Of a stretch of 64,000 nucleotides of DNA, positions 57,184-64,000 are shown piece after piece. A program made the translations under genes and the position numbers. The notes below the pieces were generated by a model. The model ran no database searches. It was not told the origin of the DNA and saw only the letters and a list, made by a program, of their open reading frames with translations. Source of the stretch: Acidobacteriota bacterium. Lineage in GTDB: Bacteria; Acidobacteriota; Terriglobia; Terriglobales; Acidobacteriaceae. The stretch lies in contig JAJXWA010000004.1 in the NCBI GenBank assembly GCA_021781795.1, forward strand, positions 1 to 64,000, read 5' to 3'. Position 1 is the first letter of the stretch; each line of letters starts with the position of its first letter.

Positions 57184-57430
57184 ATGTCCGAATCGCTACA
57201 TCCTGTCGGTCTGACCCGTAGGGAAGCACTTCTTCTATCGCCACGGCGGGAGTGAGTCTTGCTGCCACCGGTACCGCGTTCGCCTCCGACAGTATCAAGA
57301 CCGCGGCTCACCAGGACCCGGGAACTGCTCGACGCCGCGCTCGGCCATTGCGAAAACACAGTATGGCAAAGTGCGTGGATTCGTCGTTCAATTCTCCGTC
57401 AACCAGCCGATTTGCGCATTAGGCGAAAAG
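57184..57430 (+). pseudogene. Remnant of a Tat-exported type-B carboxylesterase
   Basis: The ATG at 57184 begins a Tat-type signal (VGLTRREALLLS) that runs into a stop at 57255. One frame over, the text continues ATAGVSLAATGTAFASDS (from 57240). After another shift it reads SAIAKTQYGKVRGFVV (from about 57341), the start of a type-B carboxylesterase or lipase domain. After that the similarity ends. Only about 60 codons remain, so at least two frameshifts and a large 3' deletion are needed. No complete gene can be made from it. Confidence 0.6.
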
Positions 57431-57690
57431 AACTCTTCAGTTGTCCGCTGAACGGATTGGAAGGCCTAGTTGATGGAGGTCTTGGGAATTCCGGGAATTG
57501 TCCGTACGCGATTTGTGCGCAAACCTGGCACTTATGGCAATCTGTGAGTTCTGGGCATTCCGGGAATGAGTAAGTCGCTTGTTTTCATTGCTTAGTGCGA
57601 GTGCGCCCCCCGCCACCCCCACCAACATGCTTGTGGAGTACGACCTATTCTCTGCTGGCAAGCGCGATCGCTTTATACTTGCTCCACGGC
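57431..57690. promoter_or_regulatory. Regulatory region upstream of trpC with twin palindromes and a -10 box
   Basis: Two near-identical 15-mers occur at 57484-57498 and 57553-57567 (14 of 15 bases; start-to-start 69 bp). Each contains the palindrome ATTCC-G-GGAAT and could be an operator pair. TATACT at 57674-57679 is a good -10 box, only 11 bases before the trpC ATG; no convincing -35 is seen. At 57609-57624 a C-rich 16-mer matches the last 16 bases of the tmRNA at 14 positions. Confidence 0.45.
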
Positions 57691-58503
57691 ATGTCGACGC
57701 ATCTGGAAACAATTCTTCGTACAACTCGAGCCACCGTGGCTGCGGCAAAGCTGCGGGTTTCGGCAGGAGAGGTGGAACGCGAGGCCATGCGGCACCGTCC
57801 GCGCAGCTGGGCTGCAGCGCTGCGCCGGCGGGCGGCGGAAGCACCTGCTGTCATCGCGGAGATCAAGAAGGCTTCCCCCTCGAAGGGGATGATACGCGAG
57901 GACTTTGACGTGGCGTGGCTGGCTCGCCGCTACGAGGCGAGCGGTGCGGCTGCGCTTTCCGTGCTGACCGATGAGCCATTCTTCCAGGGCAGCCTGCGCA
58001 ATCTGGAGATTGCATCGGACGCGGTCACTTTGCCCTGTCTGCGCAAGGACTTTACCCTGGATGCGTATCAGATTGTCGAGGCGCGTGCGCATCGCGCGGA
58101 TGCCATCCTGCTGATTGCAGCGGCGCTGACGAATGCCGAGCTGAAGGAATTTTCCAGAGTCGCAAAGGACATCGCGCTGGATGTGCTTGTGGAAGTGCAC
58201 ACGAAGGATGAGCTGGAGCGTGTGTTGGATTGCCTCGGCGAGCGCGGCGCGGATGCGATTGGCGTGAACAACCGCAACCTGAAGACGTTCGAGGTTCGCC
58301 TGGAAACCTCACTGGATCTGGTGGATCAGATTCCTGCGTCGGTCGTCCGTGTCGCCGAAAGTGGAATCGCCACCCCTGAGGATCTGGCCCGGCTGAGATC
58401 AGCTGGCTTCGATGCATTTTTGATCGGAGAAAGTCTAATGCGCCAGGGCGATCCGGGAGCAGCGCTGGAGACCTTACTGACCGGAGCAGGGGCAATACGA
58501 TGA
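57691..58503 (+). CDS. trpC: Indole-3-glycerol phosphate synthase
   Basis: It closes the indole ring of CdRP in the tryptophan pathway. The 270-residue TIM barrel has AVIAEIKKASPSKGMIR (substrate Lys), the LPCLRKDFTLDAYQIVEARA segment, IGVNNRNLKTFEV and VAESGI. The start at 57691 (MSTHLETILRTT) matches the usual N-terminus. The open frame runs upstream to 57595 but gives Pro-rich text. The ATG has no clear ribosome site and sits just behind the -10 box TATACT. trpF follows with a 4-bp overlap. Confidence 0.95.
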   Translation: MSTHLETILRTTRATVAAAKLRVSAGEVEREAMRHRPRSWAAALRRRAAEAPAVIAEIKKASPSKGMIREDFDVAWLARRYEASGAAALSVLTDEPFFQGSLRNLEIASDAVTLPCLRKDFTLDAYQIVEARAHRADAILLIAAALTNAELKEFSRVAKDIALDVLVEVHTKDELERVLDCLGERGADAIGVNNRNLKTFEVRLETSLDLVDQIPASVVRVAESGIATPEDLARLRSAGFDAFLIGESLMRQGDPGAALETLLTGAGAIR

Positions 58504-59213
58504 GCTTGTGGATTAAGATCTGCGGCACTACGTCCGTTGAGGATGCGCTGTTGGCCTGCGAGGCCGGGGCGAGTGCTGTGGGTTTTGTGTTTGCCTCCAG
58601 TCCCCGGCAGGTGACTCCGGCCGAGGCCGCTGCCATCACGCAGCACTTGCCGGCTGAAGTGGAAAAGATTGGCGTTTTTGTCGATACGCCGCTGCAGGAG
58701 ATTTATTCAGCGGTGCGCACGTGCGGTCTGACCGGCGTGCAACTGCATTTTGAGGCGGGCCACGATATGCCCGCGCGCCTGCGCGAACTGCTTGGCCCAT
58801 CCCTGCGCATCCTGCGCGTAGTTCACTTCAGTCCGGCGGCGGCCCATCAGGTTTCGGTCATCGACCGAGATCCGCATGTAGATGCGGTCCTGGTGGACTC
58901 GCGCACCGGCGCCGCACCGGGCGGCACGGGAATCCCTTTCGACTGGGAGGCTGCCCGCGTTTCTGTCTTTCAGAGCGAACACGGGCACAGACGGATCGCG
59001 GCAGGCGGGTTGAATCCGGAAAATGTCGCGGAGGCTGTCGCCAAACTGCGCCCGTGGGGAGTGGACGCAGTCAGCGGAGTGGAGGCTGAGCCCGGCCGCA
59101 AAGACCGCTTCAAGCTACTGGAATTCATTCGCAACGCCCGCGCAACTGCGGATGCGCCGGAACTGGTAAAGCATGCGCAGTCGGAAACGCGGCAGACTCG
59201 CGCAACGCATTGA
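58500..59213 (+). CDS. trpF: Phosphoribosylanthranilate isomerase
   Basis: It catalyses the Amadori rearrangement of PRA to CdRP. The 237-residue protein has LWIKICGTTSVEDALLACEAG with the catalytic Cys and AVGFVFASSPRQVTP. It also has VDAVLVDSRTG with the catalytic Asp, and AAGGLNPENV. The C-terminal tail (after KDRFKLLEFIR) is longer than usual. The ATG overlaps trpC (ATGA), so translation is coupled. Confidence 0.95.
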   Translation: MSLWIKICGTTSVEDALLACEAGASAVGFVFASSPRQVTPAEAAAITQHLPAEVEKIGVFVDTPLQEIYSAVRTCGLTGVQLHFEAGHDMPARLRELLGPSLRILRVVHFSPAAAHQVSVIDRDPHVDAVLVDSRTGAAPGGTGIPFDWEAARVSVFQSEHGHRRIAAGGLNPENVAEAVAKLRPWGVDAVSGVEAEPGRKDRFKLLEFIRNARATADAPELVKHAQSETRQTRATH

Positions 59214-59323
59214 TTGCGGTGCAGTTGATTACGAGCCTCTCAGCCCAACGAAGCAGGGTTGTCCGCGTGCGAGTAAACTGAAGAGTCATCCCCATGGAGA
59301 AAACCACAAGCAGGAGGCCATCT

Positions 59324-60532
59324 ATGGCGTCAGTTACCCTTCCAGCGGCTCCATCTGAAACCGAGCCGGGCCGCTTTGGCATCTACGGAGGGCGCTACGT
59401 CCCGGAGACCCTGATGGCCGCCCTGGTCGAGCTGGAGCAGGAATACGAGGCGGCAAAGAAGGATGCAAGCTTCCAGGCCGAGCTCGATGCGCTGCTGAAG
59501 GACTATGCGGGAAGGCCGACACCGCTGTACTTTGCGAAGCGGCTGAGCGAACAGCTCGGCGGGGCAAAGATTTACCTGAAGCGCGAGGACCTGCTGCACA
59601 CGGGCGCCCACAAGATCAACAACGCACTGGGACAGGCGCTGCTCGCCCGGCGCATGGGCAAGAAGCGCATCATTGCGGAGACGGGCGCCGGCCAGCACGG
59701 CGTAGCCACGGCCACCGTATGCGCATTGCTCGGGCTGGAATGCGTCGTCTACATGGGCGAAGTGGACATGGCCCGCCAGGAGCTGAACGTGCTGCGCATG
59801 AGGCTTCTGGGTGCGGAGGTGCGCGGCGTCGGCGCGGGTTCGAAGACGCTGAAAGACGCGATCAGCGAGGCGATGCGTGACTGGGTCACGAACGTGCGCA
59901 CAACCTACTATCTGCTGGGCAGCGCGCTGGGCGCACATCCTTATCCAACGATGGTCAGGGATTTTCACCGCTGCATCAGCCGGGAGATGAAGGAGCAGAT
60001 TCTTGAGAAAGAGGGACGGCTGCCCACGGCGATCATCGCCTGCGTAGGCGGCGGCTCGAATGCTATCGGTGCGTTCTACGAGTTCATCCCTGAGCGCTCT
60101 GTTCGCCTGATTGGCGTAGAGGCAGGCGGGCGCGGCGGCGCTCTGGGTGAGCACGCCGCGCGTTTTCATGGTGGGGTCCCCGGCGTGCTGCAGGGCACCT
60201 TCTCCTACGTGCTGCAGGATGAGGACGGCCAGATTGCCTCGACGCATTCCGTGTCGGCGGGTCTGGACTACGCATCGATCGGTCCGGAGCACGCGGCGCT
60301 GCATGACGCGGGGCGCGCCGAGTATGTCTCACAAGACGATACTGCGACCTTGGATGCCGTCGTGAGACTGGCGCGGACTGAAGGCATTTTGCCGGCTCTG
60401 GAGAGCGCACACGCGGTGGCCGAGGCGATTCGCATTGCGCCAACGATGCCCGCGCATGACATACTGGTAGTGAACCTCTCCGGACGCGGCGATAAGGATA
60501 TGGGCATCCTGGCCCATGAACTGAAGCTCTAG
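59324..60532 (+). CDS. trpB: Tryptophan synthase beta chain
   Basis: The PLP-dependent subunit condenses indole with serine. The 402-residue protein has [17 protein letters not shown], the PLP Lys in [26 protein letters not shown], and the phosphate-binding [13 protein letters not shown]. The start at 59324 has the strong site CAGGAGG; an in-frame ATG at 59294 is weaker. It lies between trpF (110 bp) and trpA (22 bp). Confidence 0.97.
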   Translation: MASVTLPAAPSETEPGRFGIYGGRYVPETLMAALVELEQEYEAAKKDASFQAELDALLKDYAGRPTPLYFAKRLSEQLGGAKIYLKREDLLHTGAHKINNALGQALLARRMGKKRIIAETGAGQHGVATATVCALLGLECVVYMGEVDMARQELNVLRMRLLGAEVRGVGAGSKTLKDAISEAMRDWVTNVRTTYYLLGSALGAHPYPTMVRDFHRCISREMKEQILEKEGRLPTAIIACVGGGSNAIGAFYEFIPERSVRLIGVEAGGRGGALGEHAARFHGGVPGVLQGTFSYVLQDEDGQIASTHSVSAGLDYASIGPEHAALHDAGRAEYVSQDDTATLDAVVRLARTEGILPALESAHAVAEAIRIAPTMPAHDILVVNLSGRGDKDMGILAHELKL

Positions 60533-60554
60533 CGAGCGGTTCGATACGATTCCG

Positions 60555-61337
60555 ATGGCGATTCACTTCCAACACAGACCCGGGCTCGTGGTGTATCTGA
60601 CGGCGGGGGACCCCAGCCTGGACGCCACGCGCGCGATCGCGATTGAGGCGATTGACGCCGGCGCGGATGTGATTGAACTGGGCGTGCCCTTCAGCGATCC
60701 ACTCGCCGATGGCCCGGTGATTCAGCGCGCCAGCGAGCGCGCCCTGGCAAGGGGCACGCGACTGAAAGACGTCATCGCTCTGGCCCGCGAGATTCGAGCG
60801 GCGCGGCCAGCGGCAGGACTCATCCTCTTCAGCTACTTCAATCCAATTTTGCGCCACGGGCTTGCTAGCTTTGCAGACGATGCCGCAGCGGCTGGCGCAG
60901 ACGGCGTCCTCGTGACGGATCTGATCATCGAAGAGGCAAAGGATTATCTGGCGCAGATGGACCGTGTCGGACTTGCGCCGGTCTTTCTGGCTGCGCCCAC
61001 CAGTCCCGATGCGCGCCTGCAGGCCATTGCGGAGCACAGCAAGGGATTTGTTTACGCAATTTCGCGCACTGGCATCACCGGCAAGCAGGTCAGCCTGACC
61101 GCGGATGCAGCGGCGCTGGTCGCGCGGATTCGGCGATGGACTGGGCTGCCCATCGCCGTCGGGTTTGGCATCTCCAGCGCGGAACATGTTGCCGAGGTCG
61201 GCGAGTTCGCGGATGCGGCGGTGATTGGCAGCGCGATCGTCGAGTTGATCGAGCGGTCGGAACCCGAAGCATCGCCCGGCGCGGTTGCCCGATTTATCAA
61301 GGGCCTGCGGCTGCAACCTGCGGCACTGGCCCGTTAA
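60555..61337 (+). CDS. trpA: Tryptophan synthase alpha chain
   Basis: It cleaves indole-3-glycerol phosphate to indole, which is channelled to TrpB. The 260-residue barrel has VVYLTAGDPSLDATRA and the catalytic pair Glu/Asp in DVIELGVPFSDPLADGPVIQ. GVLVTDLIIEEA, GFVYAISRTGITG and VGFGISSAEHV follow. It ends the trpCFBA run; a 122-bp gap separates it from chorismate mutase. Confidence 0.96.
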   Translation: MAIHFQHRPGLVVYLTAGDPSLDATRAIAIEAIDAGADVIELGVPFSDPLADGPVIQRASERALARGTRLKDVIALAREIRAARPAAGLILFSYFNPILRHGLASFADDAAAAGADGVLVTDLIIEEAKDYLAQMDRVGLAPVFLAAPTSPDARLQAIAEHSKGFVYAISRTGITGKQVSLTADAAALVARIRRWTGLPIAVGFGISSAEHVAEVGEFADAAVIGSAIVELIERSEPEASPGAVARFIKGLRLQPAALAR

Positions 61338-61459
61338 GAAAGCACCCGGTTGGGCGGCGCTTGCGCCGCACAGATGCACTCAACTTTAGCTCCAATGCAG
61401 TCAGGACTCGCCTACCCAAAGTACCCCTGGCGAGCCGCGACACGCACCATGAGGATGCA

Positions 61460-61797
61460 ATGACGCTGGAAGAACTGCGAAAAAAGATCGATGAACTGGA
61501 CCGCCAGCTTGTGGAACTGCTGAGCGAGCGGGCACGCGCAGCGCAGATGATTGGACACTTGAAGGTATCCACATCCCTGCCGGTGTATGAGCCGGCGCGC
61601 GAGAAGACGATCTATGCCAACGTGCGCGCGGCCAACAAAGGCCCGCTGCCGGACATCGAATTGACGCACATTTACGAGCGCATTATCGACGTGATGCGGG
61701 CGCTGCAGAGGAACGAGTTGGCGTCAGAGAAACACGCCCAGGCGACAGCGCAGGGCCAAGGCACAGGCGCAGAAGCGCCCGAGACAGGGAAGAAGCA

Positions 61798-61801
<4 letters not shown>
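61460..61801 (+). CDS. aroQ: Chorismate mutase (AroQ type)
   Basis: It converts chorismate to prephenate, the branch to Tyr and Phe. The 113-residue all-helical protein begins [33 protein letters not shown] and has [18 protein letters not shown], the AroQ active-site Arg/Lys/Glu set. About 25 C-terminal residues ([17 protein letters not shown]) are a low-complexity tail. The stop overlaps the next start by 4 bp (ATGA), linking it to the DAHP synthase. Confidence 0.93.
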
Positions 61802-62814
<1,013 letters not shown>

Positions 62815-62835
62815 GAGGGAGCAAAGAGCCTCAGG

Positions 62836-63696
62836 ATGATTGAGCGCATCGCTATTCTCGGCACGGGCCTGCTGGGCGCATCCACAGGCCTGGCGCTGCG
62901 CGCCTCGGGATTCCAGGGATCGATTACCGGGTGGAACCGTAGCTCGGAACAGGCGGATGTGGCTCTGCAAATGGGCGCCATCGACTTCATCGCGACCGAG
63001 CCGCTGGCGATGGCGCGGTCATGCCAGGTGATGGTTCTGGCCACACCGGTGCTGGCTGTTCTGGACTGGATGGAACAGCTGGCCAACGTGATGGGGCCAG
63101 ATCAGCTCTTGACCGATGTAGGCAGCACCAAAGCCATGATCTCTGCAGCCGCAAAACGCCACTTCAATCGCGCGGGCCGTGCCGCGTTTCTCCCCGGTCA
63201 CCCGATGGCGGGAAAAGAGCGCGGGGGCGCAGCTCTTGCAGATTCCGATCTGTACCGCGATGCAGTCTGGCTGTTCACGGACAATCCCGACTGGCAGCGA
63301 TCGGCGCAGGCAAGCCAGTTCGTTACTGAGTGGCGCGCATGGGTGGAAAAGATGGGAGCTCGCGTCATCGACCTGGACGCCGAGAAGCACGACGAACTTG
63401 TTGCATGGGTCAGCCACCTGCCCCAGTTCCTCTCGACGGCCCTCTGCACGGTCCTCGAAGACCAGGTTGGAGATACCCCCGAGCTGAAGCAGGTCGGAGG
63501 TCGTGGATTGCGTGAGATGACTCGGCTGGGCGCGAGTCCATTTTCCATGTGGCGCGACATCGCGCACACCAACTCGGATGCGATCGCCGGAACGCTTCTT
63601 GCTCTTGAGCAGAAGCTGGCGCACATGCGTGAGAATCTTCGCACACCCGAGTTGCGCGATGAGTTTGAGAAGGCGAACCGGTTTCGTCGAAGCTGA
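62836..63696 (+). CDS. tyrA: Prephenate dehydrogenase
   Basis: It oxidises prephenate to 4-hydroxyphenylpyruvate on the way to tyrosine. The 286-residue protein has an N-terminal NAD(P) fold (IAILGTGLLGASTGLAL), then the LLTDVGSTKAMI and LPGHPMAGKERGG segments of the TyrA family. A helical dimerisation domain follows (WVSHLPQFLSTALCT, with GASPFSMWRDI). No ACT domain is attached. The ribosome site GAGGGAG lies upstream of the ATG, with a further AGG next to it. It ends 3 bp before the convergent PIN gene. Confidence 0.92.
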   Translation: MIERIAILGTGLLGASTGLALRASGFQGSITGWNRSSEQADVALQMGAIDFIATEPLAMARSCQVMVLATPVLAVLDWMEQLANVMGPDQLLTDVGSTKAMISAAAKRHFNRAGRAAFLPGHPMAGKERGGAALADSDLYRDAVWLFTDNPDWQRSAQASQFVTEWRAWVEKMGARVIDLDAEKHDELVAWVSHLPQFLSTALCTVLEDQVGDTPELKQVGGRGLREMTRLGASPFSMWRDIAHTNSDAIAGTLLALEQKLAHMRENLRTPELRDEFEKANRFRRS

Positions 63697-63699
63697 CCG

Positions 63700-64000
63700 T
63701 CAGCCTGCGTGCGCAGCTTCCTCTTCTACGGGATTCAGTGTTTTGAAGCCCTCGCCTCGCGCTGCCTCAAGCATGCGATCGGAAGCCGACACGAAGGTGA
63801 TCTCAACACCTTCAAACATCTCTCGCGCCACGATTGCGGCTGCGACCTGCACGGCGTCAATCCAGTGCAGCTCTGCACGGTCGAGCACATGCCTTGCGGT
63901 ATCGAGTACGGATGGATTCAGTGGCTGCTGGACGAAGCGCGTCGATTCTGCGCGGAGGATTTCGCAAGCCTGCGCAGCATCTGTTGCAGCGATAAGCCCG
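63700..64000 (-). CDS. PIN-domain protein, C-terminal part (truncated by the window edge)
   Basis: The frame is open to the end of the window, so the N-terminus is missing. The visible 99 residues end a PIN domain (VapC-like). LHWIDAVQVAAAIVAREMFEG carries the conserved Asp of the second active-site motif, and ITFVSASDRMLEAARGEGFKTLNP carries the third. These nucleases are often toxins of VapBC systems. A partner antitoxin gene would lie outside the window. It is convergent with tyrA. Confidence 0.7.
   Translation of the reverse strand, partial: GLIAATDAAQACEILRAESTRFVQQPLNPSVLDTARHVLDRAELHWIDAVQVAAAIVAREMFEGVEITFVSASDRMLEAARGEGFKTLNPVEEEAAHAG

Noticed and set aside
46208-57624. Prophage or integrative element with its own integrase
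   Set aside because: No integrase, excisionase, phage or transfer gene is visible; only the location, flanking remnants and a weak repeat suggest past insertion.

Overview
The window looks like chromosome from a soil-type Acidobacteriota (Acidobacteriaceae/Terriglobia-like). It is GC-rich and Gram-negative, with an LptD outer-membrane LPS assembly protein, lipoproteins and TonB/ExbB/ExbD. It carries a complete alternative complex III plus caa3-oxidase cluster, a 'choice-of-anchor D' secreted protein of a style common in this class, and a set of secreted plant-polysaccharide enzymes. The phylum assignment is inferred from gene content and style; no database search was made.

Layout. 0.3-11 kb: signal peptidase I; a leftward block with an RDD membrane protein, CcmC, a 46-residue CcmD-like protein, DAHP synthase and a YVTN beta-propeller lipoprotein; then rightward envelope genes (LptD, a DsbA-like lipoprotein, a parvulin lipoprotein). 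11-15 kb: leftward tonB-exbB-exbD-exbD-TPR lipoprotein energy-transduction cluster with strong intercistronic hairpins. 15-18 kb: yajC-secD-secF. 18.8-22 kb: gatC-gatA followed, with overlap, by a secreted unknown and an FmdE-like zinc-ribbon protein. 22-24 kb: a frameshifted secreted repeat protein. 24.4-25.9 kb: class II photolyase. 26-39.4 kb: a 12-gene leftward respiratory cluster, actABCDEF, a 203-residue unknown, SCO, coxB, coxA, coxC, coxD. 40-44.4 kb: a 58-residue membrane protein plus ammonium transporter (rightward), then rplM-rpsI-rpsB-tsf (leftward). 44.8-46 kb: a PCYCGC-type protein and an unknown. 46.2 kb: tmRNA. 46.6-57.4 kb: an accessory block bounded by broken genes, with five co-directional secreted enzymes (GH51 arabinofuranosidase, CE1-like esterase, tannase/feruloyl esterase, SGNH acetylesterase, GH3 beta-xylosidase-like). 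57.7-63.7 kb: trpC-trpF-trpB-trpA, chorismate mutase, a second DAHP synthase and prephenate dehydrogenase. The window ends inside a PIN-domain gene.

How the genes fit together. The respiratory cluster encodes a quinol-to-oxygen chain: pentaheme ActA, Mo/FeS-like ActB, NrfD-type ActC/ActF and cytochrome ActE pass electrons to a CuA/cytochrome-c CoxB and CoxA, with SCO for copper insertion. The carbohydrate block would attack feruloylated, acetylated arabinoxylan outside the cytoplasm. The aromatic block covers entry into the shikimate pathway and both the Trp and Tyr branches; trpE, trpG and trpD are not here.

The best leads are the accessory arabinoxylan block next to the tmRNA 3' end (with a weak att-like copy at its far end), the uncharacterised 203-residue protein inside the respiratory cluster, the 58-residue protein upstream of Amt, and the twin palindromes upstream of trpC. 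I found no CRISPR array, prophage, transposase, rRNA or tRNA.
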